Of a stretch of 64,000 nt of DNA, positions 26,666 through 35,780 are shown piece by piece. Position numbers and translations under genes: made by a program. A model generated the notes under the pieces. The model searched no databases, had not been told where the DNA came from, and saw nothing but the letters and a program-made list of their open reading frames with translations. This DNA is from Lutraria lutraria. Its lineage: Eukaryota; Mollusca; Bivalvia; Venerida; Mactridae. The DNA lies in NCBI GenBank assembly GCA_964023205.1, contig OZ026841.1, positions 27,111,561 to 27,175,560 of the forward strand, written 5' to 3'. Position 1 is the stretch's first letter, and the number at the start of each line of letters is the position of its first letter.

Positions 26666-26746
26666 GGTCAGATAGCTTAATTGGATAAAGCAACTCAGGC
26701 CAGTAATTGGCTATGGGGAGATTTGGGTTCGAATCCCGATCTGACT
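26666..26746 (+). tRNA. tRNA-like sequence (tRNA pseudogene or SINE head)
   Basis: GGTCAGA (26666-26672) pairs with TCTGACT (26740-26746) as a seven-pair acceptor stem with one G-U pair. The D arm is GCTT/AAGC. TTGGG-TTCGAAT-CCCGA forms a T arm exactly next to the acceptor stem. Box A-like TAGCTTAATTGG and box B GGTTCGAATCC are present. The anticodon region is about 8 nt too long and does not fold into a normal arm, so this is probably a tRNA-derived repeat rather than a working tRNA gene. Confidence 0.55.
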
Positions 26747-27075
26747 TTCATGGGTAACCGTTAACAGTTTCAAAATTGGGAGTTTTTTGTATATCAAAAT
26801 TATTGTTGGGCTTACAAGGGATTATTGTATTTACTTCAAATTCATGTTGAACATTATGCTGACTAAAAGTACATCTACCTATCTACTTGAGACTAATTAT
26901 AATCCCATTTTCTTATTTTGACAAATGGATAAACCCCCGTTCTAGGCAGTAGTAGCTGCCCCCGTGGTCGAGTGGTAAAGGTTGCTGATTTCAAATCACT
27001 GTAACCACTACGCCCCCCTGTGACTGTAACCTCTCACTGATATATAGGGTCTGGGGATTGAGCCCTGTTATCGAC

Positions 27076-27307
27076 TTTTAAATCTTTCTTATCTTTCATT
27101 TTCCATCAGATCAAGTTTGGTCATAACACCCCCAAGACTTCAATGGAAATTAATAAATAACACAGTAATATTTAAATATACGCATACATAATGGGGGCGT
27201 TTTGACCAAATGGGGGCGTTTTAACTTTTCGATGGGGGAGTTTTGACCAAAATGGGGGCATTTTGACTTGGGGGCGTTCTGATTTGGGGGCGTTTTAACT
27301 TGCTTCC
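27076..27307. mobile_element. 232-bp insertion in the SINE, 9-bp target-site duplication
   Basis: GTTATCGAC is found at 27067-27075 and again at 27308-27316, directly flanking the insert. No terminal inverted repeats are seen. Read on the minus strand the insert ends in a purine- and A-rich tract (AAGATAAGAAAGATTTAAAA), which would fit LINE-mediated retroposition. Its plus-strand right half is the G-rich tandem repeat at 27189-27303. Confidence 0.75.
27189..27303. repeat. G-rich tandem repeat (TGGGGGCGTTTTGACC-like)
   Basis: Six imperfect units of 16-22 bp, each starting with a run of five G followed by CGTTTTGA, CGTTTTAA, AGTTTTGA or CATTTTGA. It is strongly strand-asymmetric, with G-runs on plus. 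Confidence 0.9.
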
Positions 27308-27415
27308 GTTATCGACCATGTCTCTTTATATGAAACAGTAGGCAGTTGCTTACGGGGATGGGATTGTAGTATCCCACTTGAACACGTAACTGTCATTCCT
27401 GTTTTTTAAAACTTT

Positions 27416-27902
27416 ATTTTTCTGTTATAAAATATGTTATAAGCATAATATTAGACAGTGTTTCAGAGTGAAAAAGAATTCATGGGTAGATCTAGTAGAG
27501 GGTCTATGGGGGGACATTCACACACCGGTATAGCCTATAATGGAAAATAGACATTTCATTCTAAATTATAATTCTTAGCAAATAATGTTCAAGTTAATAA
27601 AAGAGAAAAGTTATAAGCAGTTCTGAGGCAAGCCATCAATAGGCAGCAGAAATATGATTTCATAAAAAAAAGTTCCAGTTACTATGATTATATAAAGCGT
27701 AAAATAAAGTCCATTGCTAAATATTATGCGATAAACTTTTTGACTGGAGACAACCTTTTGATTGGTTTATTTTTAATTTTCTTGCTTTTTTAGCTAATAC
27801 AACCGATGATCTAAACTCACAGAGACGTTGTGAATGACTTGTGTTTCGGGAGCTTTTAGCGCTTTGATTTCAGTCATTCAATTTGTCTCCCTTGTAGAGA
27901 TC
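27416..27902. other. Non-coding stretch
   Basis: No gene or repeat recognised. The last 60 bases may be promoter or 5' UTR, or an intron end for the candidate exon at 27903. Confidence 0.5.
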
Positions 27903-27983
27903 ATGATCAACAAGCGTCCAGACCTACGGGAAGTTCTTCGCATGTTGATGTATAGTTTTCTGCTGTTTATGAACTACTACCTC
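27903..27983 (+). CDS. Candidate exon of an unrecognised gene
   Basis: A pyrimidine-rich acceptor (TTTGTCTCCCTTGTAG, ending at 27896) is followed by ATG at 27903 and a 27-codon frame, MINKRPDLREVLRMLMYS then FLLFMNYYL. It ends at a good donor (CTC|GTAAGTG, GT at 27984). Third-position codon choice looks coding-like (GACCTACGGGAAGTTCTTCGC). The C-terminal half is hydrophobic and could be a membrane segment. I do not recognise the family. A degraded copy of the exon end and following intron lies at about 31285, where the donor is lost (ATATGT). Either a first coding exon or an internal exon. Confidence 0.35.
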
Positions 27984-28270
27984 GTAAGTGTTGATTATTG
28001 TTGATAAAAGGTGATGCACTTAACGAAGAAATACAATTGTTGACTGTTTTTATTTGTGTTGACAGTGTTAGTTATGTGAATGTCATATGTTTTCGCGATT
28101 TGGCGATATTTAATTGTGTCTTGTATTTGGCTTTAGTGAAGGTTATTCTAATTTATAATTCCATATTACCAGTGACGAAAGGGTTATACAAATATTTTAG
28201 GATCAATAAATTTCTGTGTGTCTTGGGTACCCAGGGTCGTAGCCTCACCAGTTATGGTGTGTACACAAAC
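27955..28270 (+). repeat. Direct segmental duplication, copy A
   Basis: Matches 31285-31610 in the same orientation. Shared blocks: CTGTTTATGAACTAC, TTTTATTTGTGTTG, TATGTGAATGTCAT, AATTTATAATTCCA and AGGGTCGTAGC. It covers the end of the candidate exon and about 290 bp of what would be intron. Moderate divergence with indels. Confidence 0.8.
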
Positions 28271-28300
28271 ACTCTGAATGCTAGTGGCGGGGGATTTTTC

Positions 28301-28806
28301 AATCTCTACCCAGAGTTGTCGTTCCCGCTACGCTCACACTAACCTCTGTCAACGTCTAAAAAGTAGTCCGGCTTCACAATGACAGATGTGTGATTTAAAA
28401 ATGGTGACAACACCTCAAAAAGAAACTAACATAGATTGTGTTGTTTTGTTTTAATTTGAAAAGAATCACATACTTAAATAAAATGATAGGAAACTGACAT
28501 CCAAGCCTGGTATCCCTTCATTGTATTATCCGTGTTTTGAATTGTTTACTTCGCAATTATTCCGCTAAATTAGTTTTAGAGTTACAAGGTTAAATAATCA
28601 CTAATGGCACAGCTTATAACGGAGCAACCTGAAGCATTTTTCTAAAACGACATGACATATTTCATTACGACATCTAACAAATAATTATAAAATATACACA
28701 AAAGCATGTTTATTGATTGAGTGTAGTTTGCCAAGATTCTTGGCATTGAGACGTTGACAGAGGTATGTGTGGATTGGAAAGGAACGACAACTCTGGGTAG
28801 AGATTG
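28301..28806. repeat. Long-spaced inverted repeat (~57-bp arms)
   Basis: AATCTCTACCCAGAGTTGTC...AACCTCTGTCAACGTC (28301-28356) is complementary to GAGACGTTGACAGAGGT...CTCTGGGTAGAGATT (about 28749-28806). The spacer is about 390 bp. The arms are imperfect in the middle. It could be a MITE-like element or a hairpin in a transcript. Confidence 0.75.
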
Positions 28807-29056
28807 GGGATTTTTATGTATTTCGGGACAAGTAGGTTTTGTGGAATCGCTGGTATTTGTACAGAAGAAGTCTTAGACCTTGCCAAGAAATAATCCCATG
28901 ATTTGACTTATCAACTGCCATAATATTTAGTTTAACTTAGTTCTGGCTTCCAAAACTTTAAAAGCCGCTTTTCTAATATTTTTTTGCTTTTTATGCGGCA
29001 TTAAAGTTTTGGATCAGACCCGTTACGAAACCTTACCAGAATAACAAACATTATTG

Positions 29057-29230
29057 CAGTGTTCTCATTAAGTTTGTGGCCAACAGGCCCAAAAGCTAGA
29101 CTAACAGGCCTGCTAGGGAGTTCTAGGCATTTTCTAGCAATATTTTATTAACTTTTGAGATTCCTAACAGGCCCAAACACATTTCTAAGCGGCTAAATTG
29201 GCCTGCAGCCTGCTGTTATTGAGAACCCTG
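29057..29230. mobile_element. Short hAT-like MITE
   Basis: Ends are CAGTGTTCTCATTAA and TTATTGAGAACCCTG, near-complementary. Inner repeats read AACAGGCCCAAA twice. Flanking duplications are unclear (TTATTG/TATTG). A diverged partial copy is at 38628-38745. Confidence 0.65.
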
Positions 29231-29689
29231 TATTGTAGCCTCGTTTAAATACACAAATACCTTTTTTTCAAATAAATCGTGGCCATAAATCGATAAAGCA
29301 ATTATTTAACTATCGCTTTATACCCTATACAAAGTTAAAATATCAATACAGCCAACAAATTTGCTTTTTTCAATGCTGCAAAATAGCATTTGCATCAACT
29401 TTCATCTGCCATGAAACTTAACAGATTCGTGAGATCTCGTATGACGTCACTCGCGCGAACCGCTTAGAAAACATGACATGTGTATACATGATGGTTGGGG
29501 ATTTTTTTCATATTTGTTTGTTTATTTCCTTTTTTTTAGTAAATACATTGAACAAAGAGTAATTATTGTTTATAAGTAGTAATGAGTTATTTATTGGTCC
29601 TCAAGAAGTCTTTTTTAAACAAATAAGATATTTGTAAACAGATGTTGCCGCTGACAAATGCTGCGGTGTTAAAAGCACATGGCATTGCT
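29231..29689. other. Non-coding stretch left of a start region
   Basis: No gene seen. It contains TGACGTCACTCGCGCGAACC at about 29442-29461, with a CRE-like TGACGTCA and a CpG cluster whose CGCGCGAACCG core recurs inverted at 29697-29710. Confidence 0.5.
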
Positions 29690-29755
29690 TTCTTACCGGT
29701 TCGCGCGGGCGACTCTCGTGGTCATGTGACTAAACATTATGGCAAGATGGCGGCG
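29690..29755 (+). promoter_or_regulatory. Candidate start region: CpG cluster, E-box-like and YY1-like sites
   Basis: A local CpG-rich patch (CCGGTTCGCGCGGGCGACTC) is followed by GTCATGTGAC, an E-box-like palindrome, and then AAGATGGCGGC at 29744-29754, which matches the YY1 consensus. In animal genes the YY1 motif often sits just at or after the start of transcription, overlapping the first codons. This one overlaps the ATG at 29739. Motif matches only. Confidence 0.45.
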
Positions 29756-29939
29756 TAGTGATGAAATTATAGACCTACCTGATTTCCTTAGGTTGTTTTA
29801 TGTGTAAAACTAGGTTTATCTCTTCGATACTTTCCATATAAAAAGATTATATATTTTTCTGTCGGGATATACTTCAATTTACCCCATTGCATGCAGGATA
29901 AACCAATACGAGCGTGTCAGATTCCTTGCACGATTATTG
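29739..29939 (+). CDS. Candidate two-exon 5' end of an unrecognised gene
   Basis: Exon 1 (29739-29791) reads MARWRRSDEIIDLPDFL plus two bases of an Arg codon, with donor AG|GTTGTT (weak). Exon 2 (29897-29939) lies between a clean acceptor (TTGCATGCAG) and an excellent donor (TTG|GTAAGC). It supplies the missing base and continues R-INQYERVRFLARLL in the same phase. The 105-bp intron has in-frame stops, so splicing would be needed. The joined peptide is charged, probably helical, and free of stops. I do not recognise the family and could not place a third exon. Support comes from phase agreement and the YY1-like start; the weak first donor is the main doubt. Confidence 0.38.
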
Positions 29940-29960
29940 GTAAGCTTTCCTTATGGCATT

Positions 29961-30010
29961 GTCTTCAGCGTACCCGTCCTATCACAGTGTAAACCGGGTA
30001 CGCTGAAGAC
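29961..30010. repeat. Perfect 16-bp hairpin just after a splice donor
   Basis: GTCTTCAGCGTACCCG (29961-29976) and CGGGTACGCTGAAGAC (29995-30010) are exact complements separated by 18 nt. Partial pairing continues outward (GTAAGC with GCTTAAG). It starts 21 bp after the candidate donor at 29940. Confidence 0.9.
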
Positions 30011-31284
30011 CTTAAGCTAAGTTTAACTAATCAGATGTTTGTGACGATGAGATACTTTTTCGACTTGGCCCTGTCCCACACAGTCTAACAAAGATCTACA
30101 TATTTGTGTGTGGAAAATCCCCAATTAAAACCCGTTGGGCACAATAACTACAACATCTGTGTCCAAAGTGAACCATTCCGTTGGTATAAAACACGTTTCT
30201 ATACTCAAATGAGTATAAATTATTCCAACATACCTATTCGGAAAGATGCATTTAATGTTTTGTTTCTTTCCCCTATTTCCCAACTGAAAACAAAACTGGT
30301 GTTATGGCGGTTAAATGCTAGTGTCATGGTAACCATCGCCTATTCCCGAAAATTCGCTATGCAAATAATTTAAGTACAAGTTTAAACAAGCTGGCATGTC
30401 AACGAAACGTTGGTAAGTTAAACTTAAATCAACTTCTGTTAATTCTAGGTACTCATTATAAAGACTGTATACTTAGTGGAACTGGATGTGGCTAAAGTAT
30501 GTTTGTACCTTTAAATTTTTTTCATGCAACATAAAATTTTAAGTTTAATATTTAAAGTTTGACATTTAATACAGAATTTTAATATTTCCATCGATTTAAG
30601 TAAGTTATACCTGTTATTGAAGCATTTTGACATAATTTTAATTTCGCACATAAATATGCAGATGTTTGTAAGACTGAGAGGAATAATTTGTTCATGAAAA
30701 TCGGCCAAGTGGAAAGCCGAATTAGTGGGGCTACCATAATATTGTGTACATTTCTGGTCTTCTTCAGGAGATATCCTAGCTATAGTCTGATTTACTGTGA
30801 ACGCACTTTTTTACTTCCAAAATCGGGACAAAAAAATGGATGCATCCTATACACGGCAGTAGAGCTCAATCCCATGTTTTCAACGACTCAAACAAAATGG
30901 ATTCTGAAGTATTTTTTTCACACTTGCCTAATGTTAGTAAAACATAAAATCCACAACAATCCTTATATAAACTATTATTGATCTATTGTTATTAGACATA
31001 AAGCACTGAATCACAGCTAAAATGTCAAACAGGTCATAAACACGTGTTATCTTTAAACTGCTAGCCAACATCACACAAATATCAGAGGGACATCGACGGC
31101 AGCAAGTCTTTGATCTTTAAAATTCACCGCTCTGTAATCCTGCCTCAGTGTTAGTCAATTTATGTGAGCTACTTTTTAATTGGGGTACAATTGTCTATGG
31201 TACGCACAGGGGTCTCAATAATTCAGATTTTTGATGAAAATATCTCAAGAAATGGCAAAGTTATAATTAGTTAATCTGTTTATT
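30011..31284. other. Non-coding or intronic stretch
   Basis: No further exon could be placed. Open frames at 30104-30373 and 30688-30981 (plus) have no recognisable domain and no consistent splice frame with 29897-29939. Confidence 0.5.
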
Positions 31285-31610
31285 CCTGTTTATGAACTAC
31301 ATGTAGGCTACTACCTCATATGTGTTGATTCTTGTTGATAAACTGTGATGAGTTTAACCAGGAAATGTAATTCTTAACTGATTTTATTTGTGTTGTATGT
31401 TAGTGCTACAATGTTATGTGAATGTCATGTGTTTTTGCGAATTTGCGATATTTGTGTCCTTGTATTAGGCTTCAATCAAGGTTAATCTGATTTATAATTC
31501 CACATTACCTTTGAAGAAAGGGATATACACATATTTTAGGATCAAACAAATCATAAATTTCTGTGTGTTCTGGGTATCCATGCAGGGTCGTAGCTTCACC
31601 AGTGTGATCA
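31285..31610 (+). repeat. Direct segmental duplication, copy B
   Basis: Degraded copy of 27955-28270. The duplicated exon end has an inserted CATGTAGG and a mutated donor, so this copy is unlikely to be spliced. Confidence 0.8.
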
Positions 31611-32029
31611 CAGACACTTTTTTGTATTTTTTTTTCCATATATGTCCATAGAATCTATAATAATAGAAAAGGTATCTAAAGGCGATTTAACAATGGTGTT
31701 GAACAATCGACTGTAAGTGAATTAAAATCAACCAAGTCAATATCATAAGTTAGTGGTTGCCGGCAGAAAGGATCTAACTAAGAGTAAACACTGTTTATTT
31801 TATGAAAATCCGTCATATATGTCAAAAAACAGCTATAAGTTCGACCAAATAACCCCAAAATTGAAACATGTCAATCCGGCGGTCCCCTCAGAGTTTATAA
31901 AAACCGGCGATTATTGGTCGATTTTTCCCAGTTAAATACAATGACAGCGATACTTTTCACATACTTTGGTCAGAGGCAATGTCTTTCTTCGAAATATGAT
32001 GAACTCCACTCACAACTGAGCAATTAACG
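31611..32029. other. Non-coding stretch
   Basis: Nothing recognised. A 60-codon frame at 31753-31935 has no domain. Confidence 0.5.
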
Positions 32030-32990
32030 TCTGAAAATTACAAAATATCGCTGGACACACAACTGTTTTGAATGCCGTGGGAATATGTTAATTTGGATTA
32101 TACAACAAAAAACACAAATATACAAACTAGTATTATTATTTCATTTGTCTACGTTTCGGCGCAACCACCTTTATCAAGACATAACAATAAAATAATAAAA
32201 TAACGGACGTTACGTCATAATGATTATCATATTAAACGTAACGTAAAAAGGCTGGAATGCATGCAGTGCAATAACAAAATGTAATTAGTATTACGCTTTC
32301 GGATTTAAGAAATACAAATATATCCTATAGTAATATATGATATAAAAAAGCAAAAATAGGAAACAACGAAAGCGAAACTAAACTACATAGTTATTCTTTA
32401 ACATTAAATAAAACTTTCGAATTTAAACCATTAGGATAAAGAGTTTTGAGTTTATAAACCCAAAAGGTTTCTTTACAAAGGCGATTTATATTATTTTTAA
32501 TGATATCAATAGGCAAAAAAGAAAAATCTGCCAATTTATGAGAAGTGTCATTAAAATGTGTTGCAACCAAAGAGGAAAAAGCAGGATCTGTAAAGTTACA
32601 AATATCATATCTATGACTATTCATACGTTTAGAAACGTTTTGTGTAGTCTGACCAACATATTGTTTTTTACATCTTTGACAGGTAATCAAATATATAACG
32701 TTCTTAGTTTTACAGTTAGTATCAACACGTAATTGAAAGATTTCGCCTGTGACTGAACTAGAAAAATCCGAACTATTGTTGATAGATTTGCAGTGAGTAC
32801 ATCTAGTACTACCACAACTACCACAATGATGCAAATAATCCCTGTCGTCTGATTGGTTAAAATATTAATGAATGATGGTTGTAGCCAATCAGCAAGTGGT
32901 ATTTATTCAGTAGCGTGGTCTAAATTTTGTACATGGATTCCCCTGTGTTAAAACAGTTGTGTCCAGCAATATTTTGTTGTTTTTCAAAAA
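32030..32990 (-). mobile_element. Penelope-like element fragment with inverted flanks
   Basis: On the minus strand the 3' part of a Penelope-like element is present: the GIY-YIG coding region (separate entry), then untranslated sequence including TTGATAAAGGTGGTTGCGCC and GAAACGTAG, a hallmark of Penelope-like element ends. The fragment is bounded by inverted repeats: CAAAATATCGCTGGACAC...AACTGTTTT (32041 on) and AAAACAGTTGTGTCCAGCAA with TATTTTG (about 32950-32977). No reverse transcriptase part is visible, so it is 5'-truncated. Confidence 0.75.
32391..32834 (-). CDS. GIY-YIG endonuclease domain of a Penelope-like retroelement
   Basis: The 147-codon frame starts HHCGSCGSTRCTHC, the Cys-rich linker usual before the nuclease. 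Then come VIYLITCQRC and KKQYVGQTT, the YLI and YVG halves of the GIY-YIG motif in Penelope-like elements, followed by RMNSHRYDI, THFNDTSH and the family-typical RLCKETFWVYKLKTLYPNG. This domain nicks target DNA during retrotransposition. In a full element it is fused after the reverse transcriptase; here only the nuclease part remains. The frame is intact to its TAA, but without RT it cannot act alone. Confidence 0.88.
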   Translation of the reverse strand: MHHCGSCGSTRCTHCKSINNSSDFSSSVTGEIFQLRVDTNCKTKNVIYLITCQRCKKQYVGQTTQNVSKRMNSHRYDICNFTDPAFSSLVATHFNDTSHKLADFSFLPIDIIKNNINRLCKETFWVYKLKTLYPNGLNSKVLFNVKE

Positions 32991-33004
32991 ATCCAAACTT
33001 ACAC

Positions 33005-33793
33005 TAGAGCTGCAACGATTCACTTGAAGCTGATTTGATTCGATTCCGATATTAAATACCTCGATTCGATTATTTTTGATTCGATTCATGTGTTTAGGTG
33101 TTTGTGTGATACTTGAACCAAGACGTGAATACTGTCTTTTAGAATATAGTTGTACATACAGTATAGGGTATTGCTTTTTTGTATCATTGCAATGAATTAC
33201 AATTACAAAAACTTAACTAGAAGTATATTATCAGAACAATTCTATAATAAACAAAAATTCTGTTGACATTTATCAATATAAAAAATAATGACAATGTATG
33301 ACACACAGTATAACAGAAACTATCTGCTGATTATGAAATTAATAACATTTAACATTTTTTGGGTCAATAAACTACAATAAACAAAAAGAACATAGTGTTT
33401 TCGTTTCATGTGTTGCATAAGGTAGGTTGTACTTCCAGTTTTCGGATAACAAACATCCGCAAAACAAGTGTTACAAGTTGCTTTCCCATTTAACTTGTCA
33501 TGGAAACCAAAATGTTCCCAAACCTTCGATTTTGATGTTTTGTGTGTGTCTTTAAGAATCGGAGTCGCCATTGTATGGTAGTTGCTTAGCGGCATTGCTT
33601 TGTGATGATATTGACCAATCGTTCGCTGCGTAACAAAAGTCAATGTGTTTAAAATGCAGATACAGATGTGCGTTTGTCAGCACGTGTGTTTAAAATGAAG
33701 ATCAAATCGAATTATGCAGTCTCCGAATTGAAATCTAATCGACGGGTTTAGAACCGAGTTTTCGATGTTTTGGAGCAAATCGTTGCAGCTCTA
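33005..33793. mobile_element. Complete non-autonomous hAT element with perfect TIR and TSD
   Basis: TAGAGCTGCAACGATT (33005-33020) and AATCGTTGCAGCTCTA (33778-33793) are perfect 16-bp terminal inverted repeats. The 8-bp target duplication ACTTACAC flanks it at 32997-33004 and 33794-33801. Eight-base duplications and this TIR are typical of hAT. It is only 789 bp and encodes just a BED zinc finger, so it would depend on a transposase from elsewhere. It landed beside the right flank of the Penelope-like fragment. Confidence 0.93.
33320..33643 (-). CDS. BED-type zinc finger fragment of a hAT transposase
   Basis: The 107-codon frame contains SKSKVWEHFGFHDKL, then ATCNTCFADVCYPKTGSTTY and LMQHMKRKH. 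The aromatic lead-in, C-x2-C and H-x4-H spacing is the BED finger that hAT transposases use to bind their ends. The RNase H-like catalytic and hATC dimerisation parts are missing. The last 20 or so residues do not match the family and probably come from deletion-junction sequence. Confidence 0.85.
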   Translation of the reverse strand: MTFVTQRTIGQYHHKAMPLSNYHTMATPILKDTHKTSKSKVWEHFGFHDKLNGKATCNTCFADVCYPKTGSTTYLMQHMKRKHYVLFVYCSLLTQKMLNVINFIISR

Positions 33794-33801
33794 ACTTACA
33801 C

Positions 33802-35331
33802 CAGCTATTTTATTTCCCAAATCAGCAATTTTAGTGATAATTCTTCTCAAAATCAGCAGGATAAGGCCTCTTCCCAATGAAGAGAGAAAAAACACTGTTG
33901 ATAATCTCAATTGATAATAATTGATCTAGTTAATCATAGACATTTTTTGAACAGTGAACCGTTAAAAAAATCTTTGATAACAAAATTAATATGACCAACT
34001 TGAAGATCTAATGAGCTCTGATAGGACCAACAAGATTGGACCTTGATTAAGACCACAATTTCAATTAAATTGCTATGCGAATCGTGATAGTGTGAACCTA
34101 GCATTATAGTCAAGAGGGGATGAAGTCGTGTTGTGTCCATCTTCCATTGTCTGTCCACCTGTGCATTCGTCAACAATTGCTTTAAACAAAATCTCCTTCT
34201 TAAATAGACTTGTCTACGAACTTTATGGACACACCTCATATTATACACATTGTATAGTTATTTAAGAAGTTTAATGATTGAGTTGTTTTCAAGCATGAAC
34301 TCTCTATTGTACTGATTATTTTATATTATTGAATTATTTGAAATTATGTTCATGTATATGTTTTTTATGCTTTAATATTTATTTAGTAAAGTTTATAGAT
34401 GTTTGTATGTGTTTGTATTTTGTATACTTTAATTAATCAGGGAAACATATGGATATGCTCCAGATAAATTATTTCACTTACAAGTGTCAGATTAAATTTA
34501 TATTTTAAATTCATATTAGTACTTGATCTCAGTTGTATTAAAACGCACTTAATAAAAATATATTATCATTGTATCTTTGCCATATTCATTTCATTTTCTT
34601 GGTTTAGTAATGATTTGATTCGTCTGAGCTTATCTAAATTGTTTCTTCATGATACTATAAGTTTCAAACACTGAGTAAATCTTCCTTACATCTTAGTGCA
34701 GATTTACCATGTTTGGGCGTAAACATTAGCACTAAAATGTGTGGGAAACACTACTCACATTCTTGATCAAACATTTACAAGATCTTATTTATATTGGACG
34801 ATATAGTCTCTACGGCTGGATTGAAAAGATTTGGTCTCAATGTTATAAAACTTGAGAGTTATCAATAATATCATTATTGTTTCAGGTCATAATTGCCATA
34901 AAAAATGAAATGTCCAGTTTTATAACCTTGAACCCAGTCTGGGCTCAGTTTCACAATGCTAAACCATGAGAACATTTGTGAATTTACAAGAACAATTATA
35001 TAGTGACTCACTGTTTGATACATACAAAGATTTGCACCATATGATTTTACACCAATTTCTTACAAGGAAGTCACAAATTTAGGGTCAAAATATCTATGCA
35101 TTGTGATACTGGGTGTCTGATTATATGGATCGATAGTAAAAGTCTTGATCCAAACATTATCGTCGATAGTTAGGATAATGTAACACATGTATAAGGTAAA
35201 GTAAGGTCATGTGGAACTATTGTGGAATTATATTTCAAATTTCTTGTGGACTTTACGAAGTTTGTTCTACATATGAACATGGGGTCTAAATTTACTGTAC
35301 CCTGGGTGTAACTTGATACATGTAATTATAT
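33802..35331. other. Non-coding stretch with one dispersed-repeat fragment
   Basis: The segment at about 34130-34215 (TTCCATTGTCTGTCCACC, TCGTCAACAATTGCTTTAAA) resembles a common bivalve dispersed repeat. The 104-codon minus-strand frame at 33934-34248 covers it and has no recognised domain. The rest is featureless AT-rich DNA. Confidence 0.5.
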
Positions 35332-35339
35332 AGTCCCTT

Positions 35340-35772
35340 CAGGGCTCCAGATAAGGGACGTATTTGCGTAAATACGCATTAGTTTTCCCGAAATACGCAT
35401 AAAAAATATTTCTAGAGTGTACTGATACGCACTTTAAATCCCAGGTACCTGTTTTACTTGATTAAAATGTGTATAACATATTGAATGAGGCAATGTATTG
35501 GATATAAGCTACATGAGCTTTCTTCACTAGATGCAAAACAAGTTCATAAATTAAATATATATAGAAGAATACAATACAACAAAGTACATTTAAAATTTGT
35601 ATTTATTAGTGAATACCCTCTAAATAGAGTGGTTCCATGATTGTCATTACCCTTTAAAAAATTGAAATGCCCCCCCCCCCAAAAAAGATTTTAGGCGTAA
35701 AATGCCCCATGCTGAAGAATGCAGGCGGTAAAATTATAATACCCCTTGCCCAAATATTTATCTGGAGCCCTG
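35340..35772. mobile_element. hAT-like MITE (433 bp)
   Basis: CAGGGCTCCAGATAA at the left end and TTATCTGGAGCCCTG at the right end are exact complements (15 bp). The 8-bp flanks AGTCCCTT and GGTCTCTT (overlapping the end base) agree at 6 of 8 positions, consistent with an aged target duplication. The interior is non-coding and holds a run of C followed by A near 35670, and many TACGCAT and TGCCCC words. Confidence 0.82.
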
Positions 35773-35780
35773 GTCTCTTA

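Larger units (their letters stand above)
26952..27415 (+). mobile_element. tRNA-derived SINE interrupted by a nested insertion
   Basis: The head CCCGTGGTCGAGTGGTAAAG with GCTGATTTCAAATCACTG is at about 26957-27000, and box B-like GGGGATTGAGCCCTG near 27053. The SINE body resumes at 27308 with GTTATCGACCATGTCTCTTT and TAGGCAGTTGCTTACGGGGA. The break falls exactly where the other copies read GTTATCGACC or CTACCGACC. The 3' tail is lost after about 27400. Confidence 0.85.
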
